Origin: Azospirillum brasilense
GTDB lineage: Bacteria; Pseudomonadota; Alphaproteobacteria; Azospirillales; Azospirillaceae
Direction: 5' to 3'
Assembly (NCBI RefSeq): GCF_003349955.1
Contig: NZ_QLKQ01000029.1
Location: 1 to 64,000, forward strand
Length of the DNA: 64,000 bases
In this document: positions 1 to 11,178 of the stretch, in pieces
Layout of the letters: each line of letters opens with the position of its first letter
How positions within the stretch are numbered: position 1 is the first letter of the stretch
Position numbers and translations under genes: made by a program
The notes under the pieces: model-generated
What the model was told of the DNA's origin: nothing
Databases searched by the model: none
Seen by the model: the letters and a program-made list of their open reading frames with translations, nothing else

Positions 1-10
1 CTGCGTGGGG

Positions 11-85
11 CCCCTCCCTCCCCCGCTTCGCAGGAGAGGGCCTTGATCCCCTCCCCTGCGAAGCGGGGGAGGGTTAGGGAGGGGG
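11..85. repeat. Intergenic palindromic repeat, class A, copy 1
   Basis: An imperfect inverted repeat in the gap before nifV. The left arm (11-40) and right arm (48-85) both contain a CCCCCGCTTCGC-type core, complementary across a 7-base loop. The right arm ends in the GGGTTAGGGAGGGGG tail shared with the other copies. Related elements lie at 55791-55874 and 62152-62243. It could fold as RNA after the upstream gene, which is outside the window. No coding capacity is seen. Confidence 0.75.
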
Positions 86-131
86 CAAGACCCACCGCTG
101 ATTAAGCTCAGCAGATTGAGGATGTGACCGA

Positions 132-1277
132 ATGCCGATGGCCGGTTCCACCATCATCAACGACACGACGCTGCGCGACGGGGAGCAGACGGCGGGGGTC
201 GCCTTCACGCTCGACGAGAAGATCGCCATCGCCCGCGCGCTCGACGAGGCCGGCGTGCCGGAGCTGGAGATCGGCATCCCCGCCATGGGGCCGGAGGAGC
301 GCGAAGGCATCCGCGCCGTCGCCGCTCTGGGGCTGAAGGCCCGGCTGATGGTCTGGTGCCGCATGCACGACACCGACCTGAAGGCGGCGCTGGACTGCAA
401 GGTCGGCACCGTCAACCTGTCGATGCCCGTCTCCGACATCCACATCACCCGGAAGCTGAAGCGCAGCCGCGCCTGGGCCCTGTCGGAAATCGAACGCAAG
501 GTCAAGACGGCCCGCGACCACGGGCTGGAGGTCAGCCTGGGCGGCGAGGACTCCTCGCGCGCCGACATGGATTTCCTGATCGCCGCCGCGACCGTGGCGC
601 AGGAGGCCGGCGCCCGCCGCTTCCGCTTCGCCGACACGCTGGGCGTGCTCGACCCCTTCCAGACGCGCGCCTGCATCGAACGGCTGCGCCGGGCCACCGA
701 CCTGGAGATCGAGATCCACGCCCACGACGACCTCGGCCTCGCCAACGCCAACTCGCTGGCCGCCGTGCTGGGCGGGGCGACCCACGTCAACACCACCGTC
801 AACGGGCTGGGCGAGCGCGCCGGCAACGCCCCGCTGGAGGAGGTGGTGGTGTCGCTGAAGGTGCTCTACGGGCAGGATTGCGGGGTGGACACCCGCGCGC
901 TGGGGGCGATCTCCGACCTCGTGGAGCGCGCCTCCAACCGGCCGGTGGCGGTCAACAAGTCGATCGTCGGCGACGCCGTCTTCACCCACGAGGCCGGCAT
1001 CCACGTCGACGGGCTGCTGCGCGACCGCGCCACCTACCAGAATTTCGACCCCGCCGAGGTGGGGCGCGAGCACCGCATCGTGCTGGGCAAGCATTCCGGC
1101 ACGGCGGGGGTGAAGATGGCCTACGGCCAGCTCGGCATCGCCTGCGACGACGCCACCGCCCAGGCGGTGCTGCCGCGGGTCCGCGCGCTCGCCACCCGCG
1201 CCAAGCGCGCCCCGACGGCGGAGGAGCTGCGCGCCTTCCACGACGACGCCACCCGCTGGAGCGTCGTCTCTTCGTGA
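132..1277 (+). CDS. nifV: Homocitrate synthase NifV
   Basis: Condenses acetyl-CoA with 2-oxoglutarate to homocitrate, the organic ligand of the FeMo cofactor of nitrogenase. The 381-residue protein is a complete DRE-TIM metallolyase. Near the N terminus is [15 protein letters not shown], which carries metal and substrate residues. [13 protein letters not shown] supplies the metal-binding His pair, [12 protein letters not shown] follows, and KHSG lies near residue 325. The short C terminus lacks the leucine-feedback domain of isopropylmalate synthase, as expected for NifV. The ATG at 132 is used; a second in-frame ATG lies two codons on. cysE follows after 13 bases and nifW after that, so this is the distal part of a nif operon whose promoter lies upstream of the window. 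Confidence 0.95.
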   Translation: MPMAGSTIINDTTLRDGEQTAGVAFTLDEKIAIARALDEAGVPELEIGIPAMGPEEREGIRAVAALGLKARLMVWCRMHDTDLKAALDCKVGTVNLSMPVSDIHITRKLKRSRAWALSEIERKVKTARDHGLEVSLGGEDSSRADMDFLIAAATVAQEAGARRFRFADTLGVLDPFQTRACIERLRRATDLEIEIHAHDDLGLANANSLAAVLGGATHVNTTVNGLGERAGNAPLEEVVVSLKVLYGQDCGVDTRALGAISDLVERASNRPVAVNKSIVGDAVFTHEAGIHVDGLLRDRATYQNFDPAEVGREHRIVLGKHSGTAGVKMAYGQLGIACDDATAQAVLPRVRALATRAKRAPTAEELRAFHDDATRWSVVSS

Positions 1278-1290
1278 TCCGGAGGACCCC

Positions 1291-2163
1291 ATGGCCGCGA
1301 TCGACGCCCACCCGGACCTCGCCATGACGGAGACCAGCCTGTGGCGGCTGCTGCGCGAGGACGTCGCCTGCGTCTTCGACCGCGACCCGGCGGCGCGCAA
1401 CGTCCTCGACGTGCTGACCTGCTACCCCGGCATCCACGCGCTGGTGGTCCACCGGCTGTCCAACGCCGCGTGGCGGCGGGGGCTGCGCTGGCCGGCGCGC
1501 TTCCTGTCCTATCTGGCCCGCGCCCTGACCAACATCGACATCCACCCCGGCGCCACCATCGGCCGCCGCTTCTTCATCGACCACGGGGCCGGCGTCGTCA
1601 TCGGCGAAACCGCGGAGGTCGGCGACGACGTGACGCTCTACCACGGCGTGACGCTGGGCGGCACCTCCTGGTCCAAGGGCAAGCGCCATCCGACGCTGGG
1701 CGACGGCGTGCTGGTCGGGTCCGGGGCCAAGATCCTGGGGCCGATCACCGTCGGCGCCCAGTGCCGCGTCGGCGCCAACTCCGTGGTGACCAAGGACGTG
1801 CCGGACGGCATGACGGTGGTCGGCATTCCCGGCCGCATCGTCCGTCCCGACACCCAGCGGCGGCTGGCCGCCCACGGCATCGACCTCGACCACCATCTGA
1901 TGCCCGACCCGGTCGGCAAGGCCATCGCCTGCCTGATCGACCACATCAACCGCATCGAGGCGCGGCTGGAAGCCCACGCGGCGGAGGAGGCCACGCGCCC
2001 CGCACCGCTCCACCCCGCCCCGCCGCTGAGCGCCATCCGGCTGGACGACCTGCCGCTCGACGGCATCGTCTGCCGGAGCTGCGGCAACCTGTGCGACCAG
2101 GACGCCTGCGGCAAACACGACACTCCCGACACCGGCGCCCGCGCCGATCATTACGTCATCTGA
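1291..2163 (+). CDS. cysE: Serine O-acetyltransferase (nif-linked CysE)
   Basis: Transfers acetyl from acetyl-CoA to L-serine, giving O-acetylserine, the direct precursor of cysteine. The 290-residue protein has an alpha-helical N-terminal domain and then the left-handed beta-helix hexapeptide repeats (about residues 85-190), including [17 protein letters not shown] and the glycine-rich LGGTS loop. It sits between nifV and nifW with short gaps (13 and 17 bases), so it is probably co-expressed to supply cysteine for nitrogenase Fe-S clusters. The C terminus is unusual: about 50 residues past the hexapeptide core end in a cysteine-rich [13 protein letters not shown] motif that could bind metal. 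That role is inference. Confidence 0.92.
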   Translation: MAAIDAHPDLAMTETSLWRLLREDVACVFDRDPAARNVLDVLTCYPGIHALVVHRLSNAAWRRGLRWPARFLSYLARALTNIDIHPGATIGRRFFIDHGAGVVIGETAEVGDDVTLYHGVTLGGTSWSKGKRHPTLGDGVLVGSGAKILGPITVGAQCRVGANSVVTKDVPDGMTVVGIPGRIVRPDTQRRLAAHGIDLDHHLMPDPVGKAIACLIDHINRIEARLEAHAAEEATRPAPLHPAPPLSAIRLDDLPLDGIVCRSCGNLCDQDACGKHDTPDTGARADHYVI

Positions 2164-2180
2164 AGGGAAAGGACCCCGCC

Positions 2181-2504
2181 ATGAGCTTCAAGGACGATCT
2201 GGAGGATCTGGAGACCGCGGAGGACTTCCTGCGCTTTCTCGGCATCACCTACGAGCAGCGCGTGGTCAACGTGAACCGCCTGCACATCCTGCAGCGCTTC
2301 CACGACTACCTGTCCGCCGACACCGGCATGGAGGGTCTGGACGACGAGGGCATGGCCGCCCGCTACGGCGCCCATCTCCAGCGCGCCTACCAGGACTTCG
2401 TGGTGTCCAACGCCATCGCCGAGAAGACCTTCAAGGTCCACCAGGATGAGGCCAAGCGGATGGCCGACCGCTTCGTCCCGCTGGACTCCCTGCTTCCGAC
2501 CTGA
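2181..2504 (+). CDS. nifW: Nitrogenase-stabilizing/protective protein NifW
   Basis: A 107-residue protein matching the NifW family in length and sequence, with motifs LETAEDFLRFLGI near the N terminus and NRLHILQRFHDYL following. NifW associates with the MoFe protein and is linked to FeMo protein maturation or oxygen protection. The ATG at 2181 follows a GAAGGGAAAGGA ribosome-binding region. It is the third gene of the nifV-cysE-nifW run. A GC-rich hairpin 25 bases after the stop separates it from the fixABCX promoter region. Confidence 0.93.
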   Translation: MSFKDDLEDLETAEDFLRFLGITYEQRVVNVNRLHILQRFHDYLSADTGMEGLDDEGMAARYGAHLQRAYQDFVVSNAIAEKTFKVHQDEAKRMADRFVPLDSLLPT

Positions 2505-2529
2505 CCCGTTTCATCCTTACGTTTCCAAG

Positions 2530-2571
2530 ACGGCCCGCGAACCCGCCTCCCGGCGAGCGTCCGCGGGCCGT
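2530..2571 (+). terminator. Hairpin after nifW
   Basis: ACGGCCCGCG (2530-2539) is the exact reverse complement of CGCGGGCCGT (2562-2571). The loop is long (22 bases) and there is only a weak T-rich tail (TTGCGCTTTCC). It probably ends or attenuates the nifV-cysE-nifW transcript before the separate fix promoter. Confidence 0.45.
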
Positions 2572-2618
2572 TGCGCTTTCCGGCCGTCCTCCGCGCCCTG
2601 TGCGGCGCTTGTCGGGTT

Positions 2619-2634
2619 TGTCCGGTAGCCGACA
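2619..2634 (+). promoter_or_regulatory. NifA upstream activator site 1 (TGT-N10-ACA)
   Basis: TGTCCGGTAGCCGACA matches the NifA binding consensus TGT-N10-ACA exactly. It ends 148 bases before the -24 element of the fixA promoter, within the normal range for an enhancer site. Confidence 0.75.
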
Positions 2635-2682
2635 GAGGGCGGACGGGGTCCGGGATCGGATCGGGCCGCGACGGAATCGCCC

Positions 2683-2698
2683 TGTTGAGAAGCCGACA
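2683..2698 (+). promoter_or_regulatory. NifA upstream activator site 2 (TGT-N10-ACA)
   Basis: TGTTGAGAAGCCGACA fits the NifA consensus exactly and lies 84 bases upstream of the -24 element of fixA. It is 64 bases from site 1, close to six helical turns, so both could lie on the same DNA face. Confidence 0.75.
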
Positions 2699-2709
2699 CG
2701 TCCGGTCTT

Positions 2710-2725
2710 TGTCGTTTTTGCGACA
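2710..2725 (+). promoter_or_regulatory. NifA upstream activator site 3 (TGT-N10-ACA)
   Basis: TGTCGTTTTTGCGACA is both an exact TGT-N10-ACA match and a near-perfect palindrome (TGTCG...CGACA), so it is the most symmetric of the three sites. It lies 57 bases before the -24 element. The AT-rich stretch between it and the promoter (2738-2764) could hold an IHF bend, but no clear IHF consensus is seen. Confidence 0.75.
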
Positions 2726-2782
2726 ATCTCTCAACAGCCATAAAAACCAATTTTTACAATAACTTACCGCACAGCACAAATC

Positions 2783-2798
2783 TGGCACGCCGCTTGCT
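2783..2798 (+). promoter_or_regulatory. Sigma-54 promoter of fixABCX
   Basis: TGGCACGCCGCTTGCT is a full match to the -24/-12 consensus TGGCAC-N5-TTGCW. It lies 54 bases upstream of the fixA start, and transcription should begin near 2809. With the three NifA sites upstream this is a classical NifA/RpoN-controlled promoter, expected to fire only under nitrogen limitation and low oxygen. Confidence 0.92.
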
Positions 2799-2852
2799 GA
2801 TAGGAGCGCAGCCACGCCGCGCGACAGGCGGCGGAATGTCAAGGAGACCGGG

Positions 2853-3719
2853 ATGCACATCGTTGTCTGTATCAAACAGGTGCCCGACAGCGCCCAGATC
2901 CGCATCCACCCCGTGACGAACACGATCATGCGTCAGGGCGTCCCGGCCATCATCAACCCCTTCGACCTCTTCTCGCTGGAGGAGGCGCTGCGGATCAAGG
3001 ACAAGGTCGGCGCCCGCGTCACCGTCCTGACCATGGGGCCGCCGATGGCCGAAACCTCGCTGCGCAAGGCGCTGTCGCTGGGCGCCGACGACGCGGTGCT
3101 GCTGACCGACCGCAAGTTCGCGGGATCGGACACGCTGGCGACCTCCTACGCCCTGACCTCCGCCATCAAGAAGCTGTCGGAAGAGGAACAGGTCGATCTG
3201 GTCTTCTGCGGCAAGCAGACGGTCGACGGGGACACCGCGCAGGTCGGTCCGGGCATCGCCACGCGGCTGGGCTTCCAGCAGCTCACCTACATCACGAAGA
3301 TCGAATCGATCGACCAGGGCGCCCGGGAGATCGTCGTGCACCGCCGCTCCGAAGGCGGCGTGCAGGTGCTGAAGACCGCCCTGCCCTGCATGATCACGAT
3401 GCTGGAAGGCACGAACACCATCCGCTTCGGCAAGATGGACGACATGTTCCGCGCCGCCCGTTACGGCCTGAAGACCTGGAACAAGGACACCACCGGCGCC
3501 GAAGAGACGAAGGTCGGGCTGAAGGGCTCGCCCACCGTCGTGTCGAAGGTCTTCGTGCCCAAGCCGCGCGCCCAGAAGGCGACGATGGTCGAGGCCGAGG
3601 CCCCCACCGCCGAGGCCCCCAGCGCCGAAGCTATGGCCGCCGCCGCGGTCGAAGCCATCTTCGGCGCCCAGCCGAAACTCGCCGACGAGCTGCTCGCCCG
3701 CGCCGCCGCGGGGCTGTGA
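2853..3719 (+). CDS. fixA: Electron transfer flavoprotein beta subunit FixA
   Basis: Beta subunit of the FixABCX complex, which bifurcates electrons from NADH to quinone and to the low-potential ferredoxin or flavodoxin that reduces nitrogenase. The 288-residue protein opens with MHIVVCIKQVPDSAQIR and contains INPFDLFSLEEALR, typical of ETF-beta. A proline/alanine-rich stretch (about residues 245-265, AEAPTAEAPSAEA) joins the conserved core to a short C-terminal helix. The start has a good ribosome-binding site (AAGGAGACCGGG). First gene of the fix operon behind the sigma-54 promoter at 2783; fixB starts 39 bases downstream. Confidence 0.96.
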   Translation: MHIVVCIKQVPDSAQIRIHPVTNTIMRQGVPAIINPFDLFSLEEALRIKDKVGARVTVLTMGPPMAETSLRKALSLGADDAVLLTDRKFAGSDTLATSYALTSAIKKLSEEEQVDLVFCGKQTVDGDTAQVGPGIATRLGFQQLTYITKIESIDQGAREIVVHRRSEGGVQVLKTALPCMITMLEGTNTIRFGKMDDMFRAARYGLKTWNKDTTGAEETKVGLKGSPTVVSKVFVPKPRAQKATMVEAEAPTAEAPSAEAMAAAAVEAIFGAQPKLADELLARAAAGL

Positions 3720-3758
3720 CGCGCCGTTCCTGACGAATCCTCCGCCGGAGACATCCCG

Positions 3759-4838
3759 ATGAGCGAACCAAGCAAGCCGCAGGGACGCAAGTTCCAACTG
3801 CCCGAGCACCTGAAGGAATACAAGGGCATCTGGGTGATCGTGGAGCAGGAGCGCGGCTCCGTCCATTCCGTGTCGTGGGAACTGGTGGGCGAAGCCCGCA
3901 AGCTTGCCGACAAGCTGGGGGTCGAGGTGGGGGCCGTGGTGCTGGGCGCCGACAGCCCGGAACTGAACGCCATCTGCGGCGACGCCTTCACCTACGGCGC
4001 CGACGTCGTCTACAAGGTCACCGACCCGGTCCTGGCCGACTACCGCACCGATCCCTACACGCGGGTGATGACCGACGTGGTCAACACCTACAAGCCGGAG
4101 ATCGTGCTGCTGGGCGCCACCACGCTGGGCCGCGACCTCGCCGGCGCCATCGCCACCACGCTCGCCACCGGCCTGACCGCCGATTGCACCGAGCTGGACA
4201 TCTACATGGACAACCGGTCGCTGGCGGCCACCCGCCCGACCTTCGGCGGCACGCTGCTCTGCACTATCCAGACGCTGGCCTACCGGCCGCAGATGGCCAC
4301 GGTGCGCCCGCGCGTGATGTCGATGCCCGACCGCGACGACAGCCGCACCGGCCGCGTGGTCGAGGTCTTCCCGGCGCTGCGCGAGGACGACGTCATCACC
4401 AAGGTGCTGAGCTTCATCGCCGACCGCGAGCAGAACGAGGCGCAGCTCGCCTTCGCCGACATCATCGTCGCGGCGGGCAAGGGGCTGGGCAAGCCGGAGA
4501 ACCTGAAGCTGGTCTTCGACCTCGCCAAGGTCCTGGGCGGCGAGGTCGGGGTGACCCGTCCGCTGGTCCAGGCCGGCTGGACCGGCTTCGACCGGCAGGT
4601 CGGGCAGACCGGCAAGACGGTGCGCCCGAAGCTCTACATCGCCGCCGGCATCTCCGGCGCCATCCAGCACCGGGTCGGCATGGAGAAGTCCGACCTGATC
4701 CTGGCCATCAACACCGACCCCAACGCGCCGATCTTCGACTTCGCCCATCTCGGGCTGGTCGGCGACGCGCTGACCATCCTGCCGGCCCTGACCGACGCTT
4801 TCGGCAAGCGCCTCTCGGTCAACCGGCTGGCCGGCTGA
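3759..4838 (+). CDS. fixB: Electron transfer flavoprotein alpha subunit FixB
   Basis: Alpha subunit of the Fix electron-transfer flavoprotein, paired with FixA. The 359-residue protein has an ETF N-terminal domain and the C-terminal FAD-binding domain. Typical motifs are [30 protein letters not shown], and [13 protein letters not shown] near the C terminus, which contact the FAD. The start is preceded by a GGAG motif (CGCCGGAGACATCCCG). It lies between fixA and fixC in the same operon with short gaps. Confidence 0.96.
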   Translation: MSEPSKPQGRKFQLPEHLKEYKGIWVIVEQERGSVHSVSWELVGEARKLADKLGVEVGAVVLGADSPELNAICGDAFTYGADVVYKVTDPVLADYRTDPYTRVMTDVVNTYKPEIVLLGATTLGRDLAGAIATTLATGLTADCTELDIYMDNRSLAATRPTFGGTLLCTIQTLAYRPQMATVRPRVMSMPDRDDSRTGRVVEVFPALREDDVITKVLSFIADREQNEAQLAFADIIVAAGKGLGKPENLKLVFDLAKVLGGEVGVTRPLVQAGWTGFDRQVGQTGKTVRPKLYIAAGISGAIQHRVGMEKSDLILAINTDPNAPIFDFAHLGLVGDALTILPALTDAFGKRLSVNRLAG

Positions 4839-4867
4839 ACTACCGGACGAACAGGAGCCAACAGGAC

Positions 4868-6169
4868 ATGGTCGAAAAGTTCGACGCCATCGTCATCGGT
4901 GCCGGCCCGTCCGGCAACGCGGCGGCCTACACGCTGGCCAAGCAGGGCCTCAACGTTCTCCAGCTCGAGCGCGGGGAGTATCCCGGCGCCAAGAACGTTC
5001 AGGGCGGCATCATGTACGCCGCCGAGCTGGAAAAGATCATCCCGGACTTCCGCGAGGATTGCCCGACCGAGCGCCACATCATCGAACAGCGCGTCTGGCT
5101 GCTCGGCGACGACAACTACATCGGCACCAACTACCGGTCGGAGGCTTTCAACAGCGACAAGCCGAACCGCTACACGATCATCCGCGCCAACATCGACAAG
5201 TGGTTCTCGGAGAAGATCCGCGAGGCCGGCGGCCTGCAGATCTGCGAGACCACGGTGACGGAGCTGATCCGCGACGCGTCCGGCAAGGTCATCGGCGTGC
5301 GCACCGACCGCGAGGGCGGCGAGATCCACGCCGACGTGGTCATCATGGCCGACGGCGTGAACGCCCTGCTCGCCCGCCGCACCGGCTTCCAGCAGGAGCT
5401 GGCGCCGCAGAACGTCGCGCTGGCGGTCAAGGAAATCCTGTTCATCGATCCCGAGCTGATCCAGCAGCGCTTCGGCCTGAAGGACGAGGAGGGCGTGGTC
5501 ATCGAGATCATGGGCAAGGTGACCAAGGGCATGGTCGGCACGGCGTTCCTCTACACCAACAAGGAATCGCTGACGATCGGCATCGGCTGCCTGATCTCCG
5601 ACTTCAAGGAGGGCGCCATCCCGCCCTACAAGATGCTGGAGGACCTGAAGAACCACCCCGTCATCAAGCCGCTGATCGAAGGGGCGGAGATGAAGGAATA
5701 CGCCGCCCATATGATCCCGGAGGGCGGCTACAAGGCGGTTCCGCAGCTCTACGGCGACGGCTGGATGGTGGTCGGCGACGCCGCCCACTTCAACAACGCC
5801 GCCCACCGCGAGGGCTCCAACCTCGCCATGGCGTCGGGCCGCATGGCGGCGGAGACGGTGATCGAGCTGAAGCAGGCCGGCAAGCCCTTCAACGCCGCCA
5901 ACCTCGCCGCCTACAAGAAGAAGCTGGACGACAGCTTCATCATGAAGGACCTGAAGAAGTACCGGAACCTGCCGGGCATCATGCACGAGAACAAGCAGTT
6001 CTTCGGTGCCTATCCCGACACGCTGACCGCCGCCGCCCACAGCTGGTTCACCGTGGACAGCGTCGACAAGAGGACGAAGGAGAAGGAGATCATGAAGTCC
6101 TTCGTCAAGAAGCGCTCGATCATGGGTCTGGTCGGCGACGCAATCAAGCTGGTGAGGGCCGTGCGATGA
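4868..6169 (+). CDS. fixC: FixC, flavoprotein ubiquinone oxidoreductase
   Basis: Membrane-associated flavoprotein, related to ETF:ubiquinone oxidoreductase, that passes one bifurcated electron pair to quinone. The 433-residue sequence begins with an FAD Rossmann motif, DAIVIGAGPSGNAAAY, and keeps the family NVQGGIMYA and GDAAHFNNAAHREGSNLAM segments. The latter (about residues 302-320) is the second FAD-binding region. The ATG at 4868 follows AGGAGCCAACAGGAC. Its stop overlaps the fixX start (ATGA at 6166), so the two are translationally coupled. Confidence 0.96.
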   Translation: MVEKFDAIVIGAGPSGNAAAYTLAKQGLNVLQLERGEYPGAKNVQGGIMYAAELEKIIPDFREDCPTERHIIEQRVWLLGDDNYIGTNYRSEAFNSDKPNRYTIIRANIDKWFSEKIREAGGLQICETTVTELIRDASGKVIGVRTDREGGEIHADVVIMADGVNALLARRTGFQQELAPQNVALAVKEILFIDPELIQQRFGLKDEEGVVIEIMGKVTKGMVGTAFLYTNKESLTIGIGCLISDFKEGAIPPYKMLEDLKNHPVIKPLIEGAEMKEYAAHMIPEGGYKAVPQLYGDGWMVVGDAAHFNNAAHREGSNLAMASGRMAAETVIELKQAGKPFNAANLAAYKKKLDDSFIMKDLKKYRNLPGIMHENKQFFGAYPDTLTAAAHSWFTVDSVDKRTKEKEIMKSFVKKRSIMGLVGDAIKLVRAVR

Positions 6170-6459
6170 GCATCGTGGTCAAGATCGAAGAGAAGCTGTA
6201 CCAGAACCGCTACATCGTGGACGAGAGCCGGCCGCACATCCAGATCCGCAACGACGCGGTCTGCAAGTCTTGCGAGTCCCAGGCCTGCACCGTCTGCTGC
6301 CCGGCCGCCTGCTACAGCAAGAACGAGACGGGCAGCGTGACTCTGGCCACCGACGGCTGCCTGGAATGCGGCACCTGCCGCGTGGTCTGCCAGGACAAGG
6401 AAAATATTCAGTGGGACTACCCGCGGGGCGGTTACGGCATCAGTTATAAGTTTGGTTGA
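6166..6459 (+). CDS. fixX: Ferredoxin-like protein FixX
   Basis: A 97-residue ferredoxin subunit of the Fix complex that carries electrons between FixAB, FixC and acceptors. Two cysteine groups are visible, CKSCESQACTVCCPAACY and CLECGTCRVVC. They are enough for one or two Fe-S clusters and follow the FixX/ETF-QO pattern. The start codon overlaps the fixC stop. It is the last gene of the operon and is followed within 75 bases by a strong intrinsic terminator. Confidence 0.95.
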   Translation: MSIVVKIEEKLYQNRYIVDESRPHIQIRNDAVCKSCESQACTVCCPAACYSKNETGSVTLATDGCLECGTCRVVCQDKENIQWDYPRGGYGISYKFG

Positions 6460-6533
6460 GGAACGCACCGGCGGTCCTACGGCCTTCGCCGCTGGTCCGC
6501 CGGTCGTCTCCCTCTCCTATCCGCCATGACTGG

Positions 6534-6564
6534 AACCCCTTCCCGCTCCGCGGGGAGGGGTTTT
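6534..6564 (+). terminator. Intrinsic terminator of fixABCX
   Basis: Stem AACCCCTTCCC (6534-6544) pairs with GGGGAGGGGTT with one wobble, then a TTTTC tail. It lies 75 bases after fixX. Confidence 0.8.
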
Positions 6565-6667
6565 CTTCGTCGCACCATCCGAATTTTCAGCCGCCCGGCG
6601 GATGCGGAAGCGACGAACGCTGCACATATCCGTTGTATCGAGACCCGTGGAACGAGGGAGACGGAAC

Positions 6668-6967
6668 ATGCATCTTCGTGTCTGCTTCGAGAACATGAAG
6701 TCGGTCAACGTCAACGACGCGTCGATGATGCGCCATTACGCCGAAAGCTATCTCGCCGATTTCCGGCCGGAATGGGCGGGCTTCATCATGCTGCCGCACG
6801 ACGAGACGCAGCGCGCCACCATGGAGCCGGCCTGGCAGATGCTGATCCGCAACGCCACGCCGGCCATGGAGCGCCGCCTGCTGGACTATGTGCGGGAGAA
6901 TCCGATGGCCGCCTACCATGTGCACATCTACCGCCGCGACCACGGGAACGAGGTCAAGGTCCAGTAA
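6668..6967 (+). CDS. Small conserved-looking protein of unknown function
   Basis: A 99-residue protein I do not recognise. It is hydrophilic, with no signal peptide, membrane segment or cysteine cluster, and is rich in Met, Arg, His and Tyr (for example YHVHIYRRDHG near the C terminus). The ATG at 6668 has a plausible ribosome-binding site (GAGGGAGACGGAAC), and codon use looks like that of neighbouring real genes. It lies alone between the fix operon terminator and the convergent hybrid kinase gene. A 15-bp tandem repeat follows its stop. Position next to the fix operon hints at a nitrogen-fixation role, but nothing in the sequence shows that. Confidence 0.7.
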   Translation: MHLRVCFENMKSVNVNDASMMRHYAESYLADFRPEWAGFIMLPHDETQRATMEPAWQMLIRNATPAMERRLLDYVRENPMAAYHVHIYRRDHGNEVKVQ

Positions 6968-7012
6968 GCCCCGCGCGTCGCGGCGGGCAACCGCCGCGAC
7001 GCCGCCTTTGCG

Positions 7013-7063
7013 CGCAGACCCTTTATCCGCAGACCCTTTATCGGCAGCCCCTTTATCCGCAGA
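7013..7063. repeat. Tandem 15-bp repeat, about 3.4 copies
   Basis: CGCAGACCCTTTATC occurs at 7013-7027 and 7028-7042. A variant copy (7043-7057, two changes) and a partial copy starting at 7058 follow. It lies in the 105-base gap between the stops of the unknown gene and the convergent hybrid kinase. Other 15-bp tandem repeats of different sequence occur at 24035-24073 and 47371-47430. Confidence 0.9.
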
Positions 7064-7072
7064 TCGGCGCCC

Positions 7073-10048
<2,976 letters not shown>

Positions 10049-10192
10049 CCAACTCCCTCCGCACCGCCGACCGCTTCCGGATGCGGGAGGATACCACAGC
10101 GCCGCCGCGCGTGAACATGGCCCAGCGGCCCGCCACAACCCTTCATGGGCACGGCGCCGCGCCAGACGGCAACCCCAGACTGCGCCGGCCCG

Positions 10193-10912
10193 TCAGCCGC
10201 GGGTGTCGCCGCCGGAGTCGGCGTTGCAGAAGCGGCGCAGCGCGTCCAGGTCGGCGACGGACACCGTTCCGCCCTGCGTCTCCACCCCGACGCCGCGCAG
10301 CTTCGCCAGCGCGCGGGAGAAGGTCTCCGGCTGCATGCCGAGGCGCCGGGCGACCAGAGCCTTGTCGAAGGGCAGAGCGAAGCTGGTGGCGCCGCCGCCC
10401 TCCGGGCAGAAGCGCAAAAGGAAGCTGCCGACCCGCTGGGCCGTCGGCTGGACCTGCAACTGCTCGATCTGCTGGACGAGGTGGCGCAGCCGCACCGACA
10501 GCGATCCCAACATGGCGAAGGCGATCTGCTCGTCCTCGCGCAGGCAGCGGGCGAAGCCCTCCGCCGTCAGGGTCATGACGCGCGAGTCGGCGACCGCCTC
10601 GGCGCAGACCGGGAACTTGCCGCTGGCGAACATGGCGGCCTCGGCGAAGGTCTCACCAGGGGCGACGATGGTCACCACCGCCTCCGCCCCGTCGCGGGTC
10701 AGGCGGTACAGCTTCACCCAGCCGTCGAGCAGCGCGAAGAAGCGGTCGGCCTCCTCGTCCTGGACGAACAGGGTGGCGCCACGGGGCACCGTGCGCACCT
10801 GCGCCGTGCTGACGAGAAGCTCCAGCGACCGGTCGGGCAGCCGCCCGAACAGCGCGTTGGACCGCAGCGTCGCGGCGTCCTGGGGCCGGAAGCCCGGCGG
10901 ATCGTTTCTCAT
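10193..10912 (-). CDS. Crp/Fnr-family transcription regulator
   Basis: A 239-residue activator-type regulator: an N-terminal cyclic-nucleotide-binding-like beta barrel (PRGATLFVQDEEADRFF, APGETFAEAAMF), a long dimer helix, then a C-terminal winged helix whose recognition segment reads VARRLGMQPETFSRALAKL. That pattern resembles the DNR/NNR-like branch. The cysteines of FNR that hold a 4Fe-4S cluster are absent from the N terminus, so direct Fe-S oxygen sensing is unlikely. Haem or NO sensing is possible, but this is inference. The start at 10912 has a GTGAGGGAAGGC ribosome-binding region. It reads toward the hybrid kinase gene with a 144-base gap. Confidence 0.88.
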   Translation of the reverse strand: MRNDPPGFRPQDAATLRSNALFGRLPDRSLELLVSTAQVRTVPRGATLFVQDEEADRFFALLDGWVKLYRLTRDGAEAVVTIVAPGETFAEAAMFASGKFPVCAEAVADSRVMTLTAEGFARCLREDEQIAFAMLGSLSVRLRHLVQQIEQLQVQPTAQRVGSFLLRFCPEGGGATSFALPFDKALVARRLGMQPETFSRALAKLRGVGVETQGGTVSVADLDALRRFCNADSGGDTRG

Positions 10913-11104
10913 GCCTTCCCTCACCTCTTCACCCCCACAGTCCCGGCCCGGACGACCGGCGGGCGGAACCGTCCGCCGCGGCTCTCCAGGACCCGCGGGG
11001 CCATCGCGCCCGGTCACTGTCGCAGGATGCACAAGGTTTGGGCAAGCCGGGGAATCGCCACGACGATGCTGATGCCGCGGGCGTCGGCATCTGAGACCCC
11101 GGAA

Positions 11105-11139
11105 ACGAACCGGGGCGCCTCCTTGCGGAAGCGCCCCGG
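11105..11139 (-). terminator. Terminator of the double cold-shock gene
   Basis: CCGGGGCGC (11110-11118) and GCGCCCCGG (11131-11139) form a 9-bp stem. Read on the minus strand it is followed by TTCGTTTCC. It lies about 40 bases past the stop of the cold-shock gene. Confidence 0.65.
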
Positions 11140-11178
11140 CCGTTCTTCAAAGTCCGTTCTTCAGAGGCTGAAGACGGC

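Noticed and set aside
7013..7063. CRISPR array
   Set aside because: Units are 15 bp and contiguous with no spacers, and no cas genes are present; the same holds for 24035 and 47371.
10193..10912. Fnr/FixK oxygen sensor
   Set aside because: The N-terminal cysteines for the 4Fe-4S cluster are missing; only the general Crp/Fnr family is supported.
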